Assembly (NCBI GenBank): GCA_047967505.1
Contig: CM106539.1
Strand: one strand, 5' to 3'
Source of the DNA: Dipteris shenzhenensis
Lineage: Eukaryota > Polypodiophyta > Polypodiopsida > Gleicheniales
Length of the DNA: 64,000 bases
The notes under the pieces are model-generated. The model made no database searches and was not told where the DNA came from. It was given only the letters and a program-made list of their open reading frames with translations. How positions within the stretch are numbered: the stretch's first letter is position 1; each line of letters starts with the position of its first letter. Position numbers and translations under genes: made by a program. Positions 42,263 through 52,397 of this stretch are shown piece after piece.

Positions 42263-42464
42263 TGTTGGGGTAAAGGCACATTGCCAACCTTTCATTAAAA
42301 GATAGGACACCTATGACTGTCTTAAGACAGTCATAGGGTAAACCTAATCCTAATAAAACACAAGTGAGTTTGTGGTGTGGCTCATCATTCTTCACACCCG
42401 CACTTGAGTGTCACTCTCTCTTACTCTCACTCTCTTGCTCTCTTCCACTACTCTCCCCCCTTCA
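42263..42464 (+). repeat. Copia 3' LTR
   Basis: 202 bp, one visible difference from the 5' LTR. It is followed by the target duplication GCGGA at 42465-42469. Confidence 0.95.
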
Positions 42465-43537
42465 GCGGATATTAGTTGATCCATCATCACCATCATCTCA
42501 TCCTCATCATCAAATGTCCATTCAATGCTAGGCATGGCTGCTTTGACATGTGCTAAAGTTTCACTAAAGGAGGAGTCCTCTTTGTACCAGCCTTCATGGA
42601 GTCCTCCTACTCTAATCTTCAGTGCGTCGTCACACTTGTCATCATGTTCCTTGATCTCTTCTTGAATATTGGTTTTATTTGCCTTTACCTCCAGAGTAAC
42701 TTCTTTCTTGATTGTTTGCACCTCCGTCTGGAGGAGATCTTTAACTGTACAAACTAGCTAACGAGCAGGGGGAGAAGCTTTGCAAGCTTTCATTAACTTG
42801 TCTATTATTTCTTGTTTGCCAGGTCCTTTAAGAAACTGCAGTTTAGCTATCACAGCTGCCAATTGCATCCTCATCTCTCTCACCTCCTGCTGTAGGGAAA
42901 AATCTGTTCATGTTGACTAAGGATGGGTGTCTTCAGATCTCCTCGGTAGAATATATGTGCATATGGAGATGGTGTCCTAGCTGCAACTATAGCATATCAA
43001 GTCCCATTGGCTGCAGCCGCTAGGGTAGAGGGAGATTTCAAGGTGGATTTTGAAGAGAGGCTAGGCCACTCTATGTTGGCTATTTCTGAAGAACACTAGG
43101 CTAGACTAACCCCTAGGCTGCGCTTGGGGTTTCAGCCCAAACCGGAGTGGTGGTTGGAAAGGTAAACCTGCTGCTGCAAGCTGATGATATGTTGGCTATA
43201 TCTAGGCTAGACTAACCCCTGGGCTGTGCTTGGTGTTTCAGCCCAACCCGGAGTGGTGGTTGGAAAGGTAAACCTGCTGCTGCAAGCTGATGATGAACGA
43301 CCTGCAAAACTGGAACCCTGCGAACGAAGGCGATCTTGAGAACAAACTAAGGGTGAACTGAGGCATGAGGTGCGAGCAAGTGAATTGAAACGTGAGCGGG
43401 ATGCTGCTTGTGGTGCTGTTTGACCCAGGAATCGCTGCTGCACTTTGTTGGAGGTGTAGACGACCTGTGGGCTGAGGGAGGCATGCAAGCTAAGGGAGGC
43501 GAATTGAGAGAGGCAAATTGAGAAGGGAGAGGAGGGA
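42465..43537 (-). mobile_element. ORF1-only retroelement, 5' part (right of the Copia)
   Basis: The minus strand at 42470-42930 encodes the ORF1p start: a coiled-coil-like segment, VKANKTNIQEEIKEHDDKCD, and ALKIRVGGLHEGWYKEDSSF as the first strand of an RRM-like fold. It continues across the Copia to 35934. Upstream (42930-43537) is a leader without a gene. It contains a roughly 120-bp tandem duplication (CTAGGCTAGACTAACCCCT near 43081 and 43202). The 5' end abuts the (AT)/(AG)/(AAAG) tract of the next LINE. Confidence 0.8.
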
Positions 43538-43583
43538 TATATATATATATAGAGAGAGAGAGAGAAAGAAAGAAAGAAAGAAA
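43538..43583. repeat. (TA)n, (AG)n and (AAAG)n tract
   Basis: A compound microsatellite between the 5' end of one element and the 3' end of the LINE at 43584. On the LINE's strand it reads as a (CTTT)n/(CT)n tail. Confidence 0.9.
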
Positions 43584-45499
43584 GTGTATTATTGTCCACT
43601 AGAGGCCAAAATGGGCCCATGGGACATCAAGAACTCTGCATACAAGATAGCACAAAATCAACGTGCCCCAAAGAAGAGGCATCGTCGAATATCATCTAAG
43701 TGCTACGCAATATAATGCTAGTGAAAGCACATAATGTCAAATCTGAGCCTAAATACAGAGTAAACTAGACCGCCCCCGGATGCAAAATGGGGGGGATGAG
43801 CACAATATGCCAATGCAAAGATACAAGTCTAGGTGTCAATGAGTCTGAGAACCAAAATAATACTGGAAATCCTGTCCATCGACTGTGCCTCCTGCTATGA
43901 GAGTACAAATCTAGGCAAAGGTGAGGTGAGCGGCTGGTGGGGCGAGATCTCCATGAGTAAGTCTCCTCCGAAATGCTGCCATCATCCTGGATCGTCTGGA
44001 GATGAAGCGGCGAGTACGTCCCCTATGTAACAAGATCCTGCGGCGTCTACAAACCATCTCATATGTACATCCACATGGTGGAGGCATGTGTCCTGTGTGG
44101 GCTCTGCCGTCCTCGTGCTCCTCCTGGTCTCTGTCCTCTGGTATGGCGTGTGTCTGAGCTCTATGAGACTGGGCTCTATCACGCTCCGGTCTGTGCTCTC
44201 TGAGGTAGTCTCGCCGAAGCATAGTGGCCTCCCTGACATAAAGGGCTAGGCAATGCTGATCCTCGTAGTCCATCACTCGTGAGAGAGGTCCAAAGCCATC
44301 CGTGAAGAGACAGTGGAATCTACCTCTGATCTCATAATATAGCGGGCATCTGCAAATGAAGTGCTCCTCTGACTCCACCTCTCCCATGGTGCAACAAGGG
44401 CAGATCCTGGTCTCTCGGCCTGGTCGCCGTCCATCCTCCATGCGTCGCATCCTACCAGCCTCTATCTCGAGCTGATGCGAAGAGACTCTAAGCTGGCCGA
44501 GGGCAATCCTCAGTGAGTGGGACATGTGGGTACCTGTATAGCCTGGTGGGATGACAAATCCATCCTCTGAGATCCGAAGGAAGTGGTCACGATATGTGGC
44601 CATCTTCACCGGAAGCTGCGTGGGATAAACCCAAGTGCGATACGTATGAAGCTGCAGCAAGTCTGCTCTCGTGACCTGGCTAATCTCGTGGCGAGTCAAC
44701 TCAAGATGAGGGGCATCTATGCTGTATCGGAACGGAGGCAGTCTATCCATGTCTAGTCCAAGGGATGTGAGCCACCTAGTGAGTCTGAAGTACCAGCAGT
44801 ATCGGGTCCCTGATCGTGCCAACTCCATAGAAGATGCAAGTGCTAGCCATGGCAACCGAGCTCTGCCTGCTGCTGAGTCTCCAAACTCCCTGACCCTGTG
44901 CAGATACATGACCGACTGAAACGCTGCATCCAATGCAAGAGGAGTAGCTCCAAACTCTGCTAGTATGATCTCGTGCGGAACTGTAGCCTTGGCCCTAATG
45001 AGCCGAGAGAACATGATGATCTGTAACCTCTCTACTCGTCTCCAATCTGCAGCGCCGAGGTCTCCTGCCCAGAAAGGAGCTGCATACATCGCAGCTGGTC
45101 TCACCAATGTATCAAAAAGCAAGGATTTCGTATCGGGATGCTGAAAGTGGGACTGAAAACACTGACGCTCAAGATGAGCCAACGAAGCATACCCTTTACT
45201 AATCCTATCTCGTGCTGCATATGTCATGGTGAAGACCGGTCCCCTGAAAACTGCCCCCAAATAAGTGTACTCTCTAACAAGCTCAATGGGCTGTCCGTCA
45301 TAAGTGAAGTGAAACTCATCCATGCTGTAAATACGATCAGAGGTGTTGAAAACCATAACCTTGGTCTTGCCAAGGTTTACGGTCAACCCCCTATCATGGC
45401 AAAACCTGTGGAGTGCCTCAATATGTGCCTGGAGGCCCTGAGCAGTAGAGGAAATGAGAACCACATCGTCCGCATATAGGAGGATAGGAATGGAGGATC
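43584..45499 (-). mobile_element. LINE, 5'-truncated, long open frame
   Basis: The 3' terminus reads TGTATTATTGTCCAC, then a GGCC/GGGCCC stem. A 320-bp 3' untranslated region follows that is about 95 percent identical by eye to 50521-50818. The coding part is open from the truncation at 45499 to the stop. The next LINE's GA tail is attached at 45501. Confidence 0.9.
43911..45499 (-). CDS. LINE RT (YADD onward) to C-terminal zinc finger
   Basis: One uninterrupted frame. It begins SSIPILLYADDVVLISSTAQ, so the catalytic YADD is present just inside the truncation point. LTVNLGKTKVMVFNTSD, YTYLGAVFRGPVFTM and LVRPAAMYAAPFWAGDL follow as palm end and thumb. The C-terminus has RICPCCTMGEVESEEHFICR then CPLYYEIRGRFHCLF, a Cys-Cys-His-Cys motif, and an arginine-rich tail. 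The frame lacks fingers, palm start and endonuclease, so it cannot act alone. The absence of stops suggests recent insertion. Confidence 0.88.
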
Positions 45500-45500
45500 C

Positions 45501-45517
45501 TGAGAGAGAGAGAGAAA
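45501..45517. repeat. (GA)n tail of the next LINE
   Basis: A short GA run with a terminal AAAG unit between the truncated LINE and the next LINE's TTTATTAAAG end. Confidence 0.85.
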
Positions 45518-46002
45518 GTTTATTAAAGTCTTCGGAAGACCGATGGGTCTATGAGACTGTGACAAAACTGATACAATGAGCTGTGGTAGTGGAGCTACTA
45601 AACGAGCATCCACACCAATGCAGAGTGCAAAAAATGCAAAATGGCAGTTCTAAGTCCCAAGTACAACATAGTACAACAAAGTCATGTGATAGTTGACTAT
45701 ATATCAATCTCAGCATCATCAACATCATCAACATCATCATCAACAGCAAAACATCAGGATGGATGAGGCAGTGGAGGCATGAGGTCAGCAATAGAGCACT
45801 GTCGGCCCCTCAAGGGTGCAGTCCTGGTACGTCTCCTAGTCGTAGCTCTGTGTCTAACCAGGGCCACTCTGACCCCCATCGGTCGAGCTCTGACCCAAGG
45901 AGGGGATGTCCCCAAGTATGATCTGTGTGTCAACCCTCTATCTGAGCTGTCGGATCACAAGCTCCAGGTCACGATCATGTCGAGGTCTCGTCTCATGGAG
46001 GT

Positions 46003-47227
46003 CTATGTGATCTGGCTGAAAGAACTCCGTGATAGAGCTCTGAGAGGTATCCGTTGAGGAACAAGTCTGCTCTTGTCTCCGTGCTCGGAGTATCCTCTCG
46101 CGATGTCTAACACCTCATGAATGAAACCAACCAGACACCGCTGGTTTGGGTAGGAGAGGAGACGGGTCAAAACCCCATAACTATCTTTGAAGAGGCAATA
46201 GAAACGCCCTCGGATCTCATAGTAGACAGGACACCTAAAGATGAAATGCTCCTTTGTCTCAACCTCCTGCATGTCACAAAGTGTGCATATGCACCTCTCC
46301 CTCGGTAACCGCTCTGCTCTGCCGCTCTCGATACAAAGTCTGTGTGAAGAGACCCGGAACTACCCAAAGAGATCCTTAGCGAGTGGGGTAGGTGAATCTA
46401 CGTATATCCTGGTGGATCAATGAAACCCTTCGCTGTGATATGTAAGAAGTGATCTCTATGGAAGATCACTCGGGCCCAACCAACCGGAATGTGTGTAGCT
46501 GTATAGATCCTCACGGATAACCTGATTGACCTCGTGTGATAGGAGGGGAGAGAACGGAGCATCCATGCTGTACTGGAATGGAGATATTTTGTCCATGTGG
46601 AGCCCTAGTCCCTCAAACCATCTCTTTGTGCGTGCATACTAGCACCTATGGTCTCCCCTTGCTGCAAGTGCCATGAAAGAGGAAAGTGCTAGCCATGGTA
46701 TCTTGCTACGCCCAGAGGTGTAATCCCCATACTCCCTGACTTGGTACAGATACGTGATGACTTGAAATGCAACATCTAGCTGTAATGGGGGTGACCCAAA
46801 CTCTGCCCGAATGATTTGGTGAGGAACGGATGGCTTACCACGGATCATCCGTGATAACATGAGAACCTGTAGCCGCTCCACCCTGACCCACTCTGTATCC
46901 GACAAGTCTGCCCCCCCAGCATGGACTGCCATATATCCTTGCTGGGCAGACCAAGGAGTCAAAAAGCAACCCTTTGGTCCGTGGATCCTGAAAGTAAGAG
47001 AGGAAGCACTGCCTCTCTAGTCTAGCCAATGAAGCATATGCTCTACTCAAATGTGCATGCATCGCGGGTCTCATAGTGAAGATGGGTCCGAAAAAGAGGA
47101 CCCCAAGATAAGTGTATGATGAAACTACCTCAACAAGGGACCCATCAAATGCGAACTGCTCTTGGCGCATGATGGCTCGAGACATATTGAAGATCATAAC
47201 CTTGATTTTAGCCAGGTTGACCTTCAA
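46003..47227 (-). pseudogene. LINE ORF2 thumb and C-terminal zinc finger
   Basis: Frames at 46835-47227 (VNLAKIKVMIFNMSR, YTYLGVLFFGPIFTMRPAM), 46639-46962 and 46003-46272 (VETKEHFIFRCPVYYEIRGR) are the same domains as in the intact frame at 43911-45499. At least three frame breaks separate them. Confidence 0.8.
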
Positions 47228-47365
47228 ATCATGAGACTCACAAAAGGACTATAGTGCGTCAAGGTGTCTCTGGAGCCCCTCTGCTGAGGAAGACAAGAGA
47301 GCCACGTCATCTGGGTAAATCAGTATGTGGATTAGCGTGCCTGCGAGAGAGCAAACTACCCCTCC

Positions 47366-47922
47366 CTATGTCTGCATCACTATCTCAAGCTCGTCAATGT
47401 ACAAGCCAAACAAGGTAGGTGATAATGGACACCCTTGTTTGACCCCGATAGTGCTCATGATCTCATCTGTCCATCTAGATCTTGTCCGGACTTTGCCTAA
47501 AACTCGCTCATAAAGTGCCAGGACAGCCCAAATGATCTCCTGGTCGTAACCCAAATCATGTAGGCGTCGTATGAGACGGGCTCTCGGAACTGTGTCAAAT
47601 GCCTTGCGGAAATCCACAAAGCAACAATAAATCCTATGCTTCCATGCCCTCGCCTCCTCGATGATACATCTGAGCACGAGAATGTAGTCCATGGTCGCAT
47701 GATCCCACCTGAAACCGATCTATCCTGCTGCTCTAAGTCCTCGACACTCCACAAATCTACTGACCTCAGAATCATGTTAATGATCCAGGTGCATGGAAAC
47801 CCCAAGCAAACAGCTTCATTGAATAGCTTTGCTAAGATCGGGGCTAGGAGGTTAATCCCATATGCAATGAACTCAGTGCATAGTCCCTCATGATCCTTCG
47901 CTCGCCCATTATAAAGTTTCAT
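47366..47922 (-). pseudogene. LINE RT fingers and palm
   Basis: Frames include IYCCFVDFRKAFDTVPRARL, TRSRWTDEIMSTIGVKQGCP and LSPTLFGLYIDELEIVMQ (47366-47692). The upstream frame has KLYNGRAKDHEGLCTEFIAY (47497-47922). These are the RT motifs before YADD. The YADD segment near 47290-47320 is degraded. Confidence 0.82.
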
Positions 47923-48127
47923 TACGGAATCCTTTACCCCCCCCTAGTGAAGAGGGTGCAGGATGTGGGGCGTGGCATGTGTGATAGGTTAGGGACTGGC
48001 AGATTTGAGATATCATAGAGTGTGCGTGCATAATCAAACCACACCTGGGTGTCGGTGAGTGGTGAGGAGGACCGTCCATCTAGAAATCTCCGTCAAAAGT
48101 CCTTAGAGTTGTTACTGAATAGAATGT

Positions 48128-49360
48128 TCAGTAGCTCCTCCTCGTTTCGGCGCACAAGTCAAGTTTCTTCCTGCATACCAATCGACGGTACTCGCGTAGC
48201 ATCTCTGGTTCGCTCGGAAGACTGTTTTTGGTTTCGAATCTGAGCTGACGGCGTAGAGCCTTACACTCATCATCGTACCAGCTATTACAGGGTACGGTCC
48301 CAGGTGGTGGTGGGCGGGTGGTATGGGAGAAGGCGTGAAAAGCAGCCTCGTGTAGTGAGTAGCTAACTAGGGCAACACGGTCCTCTAATAGGGGTATAAA
48401 GTCAATGTATGCGAGACGTATGTACAGACGGCCAGAGTAAGTAGGTGAGTGATCGTGATCAAAGCATATATCATGGTAGGTGGAGTAAGAACTCAACGGG
48501 GTAGAAAGTGTTGTGCGACGAGGGGTAGAAATGCTAAAGAAAAGATAGGTATGATCAGCCCCTGGAGAGAGAGGTGCTACGGTAAAGTCAGTGATGCGAG
48601 ATGTGAAGGCAGGGGATCCCATGATGTAGTCCACAACACTAAAGCCTCCCCCATGTGGAAAGCACGTGAAGCCACCTGATGCAGGCCATCTGTCAAGACC
48701 ATTATAAATAATGAGATCATGCATCCTGCCGAGGTCTAACAGGGCTTGCCCATAAGATGTGAATGGTCCTCATCTGTCAGCCGAAACTCATAGCATACCT
48801 GCCTTCTCGAGGTCAATGTCCGGTAGTAGAGTGGAATCATCCCTGAAGTCGAGGAGTGGTTCCTGACGAGCACCTGTCCTCGCGTTGAGGTCCCCAACTA
48901 GGAGGACTTCTCCGCACCTAGAGAAGTTAACAATGGATTGATAAAGAGCAGTAAATGGGGATGTCTCATCCTCCCCTCGAATATCTCTAGCAAAGCGGGA
49001 GGTCTCAGGGGAAAGTCGCAAACTGCAATAAACAAATCCCGGCTGTCCATATGCCGAACTGGATCCAAAGAAACCTCGAATGTGTATCTCTATGCTCCAC
49101 TGAGATGGCCCCAAAAAGTCTGGATCTATAAAAGGACTGCGACTCCTCCTAACCCTCAAATCCCTCCTATATTTCTCGTCTCATCTCTGTAGGCAGACTC
49201 CCATGTATACCTGCTGACTACTGGTAGTGGGCGCTGTGGACTCTGATGTGTCTCTGTATAAAAGACTATGTCGTGACCTGTATAGGATTCCGAGAATTTC
49301 CCTGGTTCTGACCATAAGGTACCATTACAGTTCCAGATGGTACATGATAGGGTCTCGCAT
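48128..49360 (-). pseudogene. LINE AP-type endonuclease
   Basis: Three frames give a nearly complete endonuclease. TIWNCNGTLWSEPGKFSESY and IVFYTETHQSP (about 49230-49345) hold the Asn and Glu motifs. GEVLLVGDLNARTGARQEP (48788-49159) holds the DLN motif, and GGGFSVVDYIMGSPAFTSRI with SPGADHTYLFFSIS (48128-48724) holds the last ones. The linker NSWYDDECKALRRQLRFETK leads to RT. In an active element this enzyme nicks the target and so sets insertion preference. Confidence 0.82.
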
Positions 49361-49445
49361 GTTTGAGTCTCATAGACCCCGCCTCCTTATGCGGGAGGTG
49401 AGGTGGGTGCCCGACGGGGGCCTGTAAGGAGTCGTCCATCTCGTA

Positions 49446-49727
49446 CTACTGCCCACTTCCCCTCCTTGCGGGCCTGATCCGGAGTCCACTGCGGTTGTAG
49501 CGTGTGTTCACATCCTCGAGTTTCAGCTGTGTTTGTTTCTTGGCTTTGTTGTCATCTTTCTTGGCGGCTTTGTCCGTACCTTTGCCACCTTTTCCCATTT
49601 CATTTGACTGACCCGTGTTCGGTGCAAGTCTTAGCGCAGGAGCGAGAGTGGGAGCGGGAGCATGAGCCCCCCCCCCCCCCATGACGGGAGGTACCCCAGG
49701 GGGAAGGCTTGAAGCGGGAGAGCTCAA
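49446..49727 (-). pseudogene. Frame upstream of the endonuclease, not recognised
   Basis: A 93-residue frame, proline- and glycine-rich, then lysine-rich (GKGTDKAAKKDDNKAKKQTQ) and RYNRSGLRIRPARRG. It may be the N-terminal extension of ORF2 or a degraded ORF1 end. It shows no coiled coil, RRM or zinc knuckle. A C9-12 homopolymer at 49669-49680 lies in it. Confidence 0.45.
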
Positions 49728-50447
49728 TGGAGGGGGCAGAAGGTGGGGCTGTGGGTCGGGGCTATAGGTTGGGGTGGAGGAGAATGGGTGAGTGTGCAGG
49801 GGAATGGAGGAAGATTTTCTCTGAATTTTTTGTTGTTTTCTAACAGGTACAGATTGTCTCTAACAGAGACAAAATGACAGGTGACACCCCTCTTTTTTTC
49901 TCTCTTTTATTTTTGGGTGGTGTGGAGTAACTGAGTGAGTAACTGTCCAGTTACACTAACCATACTGATTGGTTCTAGTCTGGTTAGCTAACAATCTAGT
50001 TAGCCCGCTAACTAGAGTTAGTTGACCAGGGTTAGTCTAACCACTGGTGAGCGCGAGAGCGTGGAGCGATGGAGCAGGTGCGGACAACAATGGTGTAGGC
50101 GTAGGCTGAGCAGAGGAGGGGAGAGAGCAGAGGAGGGGAAATAGATGGCTGGAGCGATGGCGAGGCTAAGCAAAGGGGAGCAATGGCGAGGCTCAGTGTA
50201 GGCTGAGAGGGAGCGGGAGAGGCTAAGCGTACGCTGAGAGAGAGCGGGAGAGGCTGAGCGTAGGCTGAGCAACATCAGAAAACAAGTTCAAGAACAAAGA
50301 GAGAGCATCGAGGAGCGACGATCAGAGAGCAGCCATGAGCGATGGACGTGAGCAAACGGGCAGCTGCAGCGATGAGCGACGGACATGAGGCAAAGCCGAG
50401 AGAGGGGGCCTGAGTGGTCGCGAGGCGGAGCAGAGGGACGGGTGAGC
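49728..50447 (-). other. LINE 5' leader, no gene
   Basis: The part right of 50040 is A/G-rich with repeated GGCTAAGC and GGCTGAGCGTA blocks. 49900-50040 has repeated GTTAGT/TAACT text. No ORF1-like coding sequence was found on the minus strand. Confidence 0.5.
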
Positions 50448-50520
50448 GAGAGAGAGAGAGAGAAGGGGCGGGGAGGGAGGGGGGGGAGGAGGAGGGGCGA
50501 GAAAGAAAGAAAGAAAGAAA
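50448..50520. repeat. (AG)n ... (AAAG)n junction
   Basis: An AG run (50448-50463), a G-rich spacer, then AAAG units (50499-50520) attached to the next LINE 3' end. Confidence 0.85.
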
Positions 50521-50818
50521 GTGTATTATTGTCCACTAAAGGCCAAAATGGGCCCATGGGACATCAAGAACTCTGCATACAAGATAGCACAAAATCAACG
50601 TGCCACAAAGAAGAGGCATCGTCGAATATCATCTAAGTGCTACGCAATACAATGCAAGTGAAAGTACATAATGTCAAATCTGAGCCTAAATACAAAGTAA
50701 ACTAGATGCAAGGAAACCGCCCCTGGGTGCAAAATGGGGGGATGAGTACAATATGCCAATGCAAAGATACAAGTCCAGGTGTCACGGAGTCTGAGAACCA
50801 AAATAATATTGGAAATCC
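50521..50818 (-). mobile_element. Truncated LINE copy, 3' untranslated region only
   Basis: About 300 bp nearly identical to 43584-43890, including the 3' hairpin. It ends at GGAAATCCT, where an (AG)n tract begins. A microsatellite therefore bounds both ends. Confidence 0.88.

Positions 50819-50864
<46 letters not shown>
50819..50864. repeat. (AG)n tract
   Basis: About 46 bp of AG between two truncated LINE copies. Confidence 0.92.
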
Positions 50865-50866
<2 letters not shown>

Positions 50867-50904
50867 TATGAAACTGAAAAAACCAGACACAACGAGAGGA
50901 GGGG
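50865..50904 (-). mobile_element. 40-bp LINE end fragment
   Basis: TCTATGAAACTGAAAAAACC matches the sequence just inside the 3' hairpin of the LINE at 45518 (TCTATGAGACTGTGACAAAA). The hairpin's outer arm is lost. AG repeats lie on both sides. Confidence 0.6.
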
Positions 50905-51750
50905 CGAGAGAGAGAGAGAGAGATGTATTAACGTCCGCGGAAGCCCTCACGGGCCTATGGGACAAGGTACAAAGTACACCAAAAGGATAATCTCATACAA
51001 GCCTCATTGGGCCGGAGCAAAGGGTGGACTAAGGCCCTTGCTGGGTGCTAAGACTACTAAACTGATAAGCTCATAGACTGATAGTCTGATAACCTGATAA
51101 CTCTACAGAACTCAATAGCTTAAGCAAAATCAGATATAACCCAAAGACTAGCAACTATCTGAGAGCTATAGCATGCTGAGATCTGAGACTCGGCCTCAGA
51201 AGCCAAATCCCGGCACCATGGTGGCTCGCCTGTGGGCCGTGAAAATGTATCCGATCTGCGTCTGTCGGGCTGTGGTGGCGGAGAGACACGTGGTCTCCTC
51301 AATCTCTGAACCCGCTGGGCTATGTTCAGAGTAACCCCTCACCTCGGGCAGTCTCCTTTGAGGAAAGTTGTGATAGGACGGACCTCAATAGAGTGTGCTC
51401 TAGTCACGTGCTCTGGTCACTCTCCGTGCTGCAGGTGGTCTCTCCATCCCTCTCTCAGTAATCCAACCTGCCCTCTCTCGGTAATCCAACCTGCCCGCAT
51501 GTTTGCTATCTCCTCCACCTCCATCCCAATGTGTCCTGGAGATGACGCAAATGCATAGAAGTCTGTGATGTGACGTTGTGCTCTTTTAGCCTCTCTGTCC
51601 TGTGGCCTGATCGCCTCTGCTGCTCTCTAATCTGTCGTAGTAGGGTCTCCCTATGCTGCTCTCTGGAAGTGGTTGCGGTAGAATTGGGACTTGGTGGGGA
51701 GCTCCTGGTCTCCTCTCCAAGTCCGATATGTATGGAGATGAAGGAGATCT

Positions 51751-51792
<42 letters not shown>
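50905..51792 (-). mobile_element. Truncated LINE copy with GA repeats at both ends
   Basis: GA tail at 50905-50922, then the 3' terminus (TGTATTAACGTCC, stem AAGCCC/GGGCCT). The 830-bp body matches the 3' region of the copies at 51793, 53592 and 54530. The right end is the GA tract at 51752-51792. Coding content is the degraded ORF2 C-terminus. Confidence 0.8.
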
Positions 51793-51796
<4 letters not shown>

Positions 51797-52128
51797 ATGT
51801 CTGCAAGAGGCCTCGCGGACCTATGAGACAAAGTGCGAGTCCAAGAAGTACCTCATACAAGCCACTGAGGGCTGAAGCAAAGGGTTCACTAAGACCCTTG
51901 CTGAAAACTAAAAGCTGAAAAACTGAAAGCAAAAGCTAAAACGCTAACATGTTCAGCTAGTGAACGAAATACTAGAGTAGCAAAGTAACAGAAGCGTGTC
52001 AGGCGCTCAGGGCTAACACTCCTAGTACATGCTCAGGTTCCATATATCCAGGTAACCTGGTGGCACTCTGATGGGATGTGAGTAGCTCTCGTATCTGTGT
52101 CTGTCAAGCTGTCTCGTGACGTGGGGGG
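51793..52128 (-). mobile_element. Truncated LINE copy
   Basis: The 3' terminus ATTAATGTCTGCA is followed by GGCCTCGCGGACCT, a stem with one mismatch. The body resembles the LINE at 4571 (CATACAAGCCACTGAGGGCT in both families). It is bounded right by a GA/GAAA tract. Confidence 0.8.
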
Positions 52129-52180
52129 GAGAGAGAGAGAGAGAGGGAGAAAGAAAGAAAGAAAGAAAAGAAAGAAAGAA
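52129..52180. repeat. (GA)n then (AAAG)n tract
   Basis: A compound simple repeat between two truncated copies. Confidence 0.9.
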
Positions 52181-52357
52181 ATTTTATTAAAGGTCCACGG
52201 AAGGCCATACATGGCCTATGGGACACAAAATCATCCGAAAGGAAAATACATCATCAACGATGCGCCAACTAGGTGGCCTCATCGTAATACAGCTAAGATG
52301 CCAAAAATGGCTACAAAAATCCTAGATACAAAATGAAATGAAATAGAGTACCAAAAT

Positions 52358-52358
<1 letters not shown>
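52181..52358 (-). mobile_element. Truncated LINE copy of another subfamily
   Basis: TTTTATTAAAGGTCCACGG is followed by the hairpin at 52202-52217 (AGGCCA, 4-nt loop, TGGCCT). The 140 bp beyond match no other copy here. An AG tract bounds it on the right. Confidence 0.75.

Positions 52359-52394
<36 letters not shown>
52359..52394. repeat. (AG)n tract
   Basis: About 36 bp of AG. It is the tail of the ORF1-only element to its right. Confidence 0.92.

Positions 52395-52397
<3 letters not shown>

Larger units (their letters stand above)
36172..42464 (+). mobile_element. Young, nearly intact Copia LTR retrotransposon
   Basis: Plus strand, 6.3 kb, with two 202-bp LTRs that differ at one base by eye (CCAACCCTTC against CCAACCTTTC). 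A 5-bp target duplication GCGGA flanks it (36167-36171 and 42465-42469). The primer site for tRNA-iMet lies at 36376-36388 and the polypurine tract at 42251-42262. Gag, protease, integrase, RT and RNase H are all present, with one 1-nt frameshift near 40117. It is inserted in an ORF1-only retroelement inside the 25-kb ABC transporter intron, on the opposite strand. Confidence 0.95.
45518..50447 (-). mobile_element. Near full-length LINE (ORF2-type), no ORF1 seen
   Basis: The 3' hairpin lies at 45537-45550 (AGACC, 4-nt loop, GGTCT). From there upstream come the C-terminal finger (46003-46272), thumb (46639-47227), RT (47366-47922), linker and endonuclease (48128-49360), and a proline/lysine-rich frame (49446-49727). 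About 720 bp of leader follow, ending in a GA tract at 50448. It is broken by many frameshifts and stops but is structurally the most complete LINE here. No ORF1p-like sequence occurs in its 5' kilobase. Confidence 0.85.

Noticed and set aside
52149-52180. Simple repeats as a telomere- or centromere-like array
   Set aside because: The units are AG/AAAG and always sit at LINE ends, so they are element tails rather than structural satellites.
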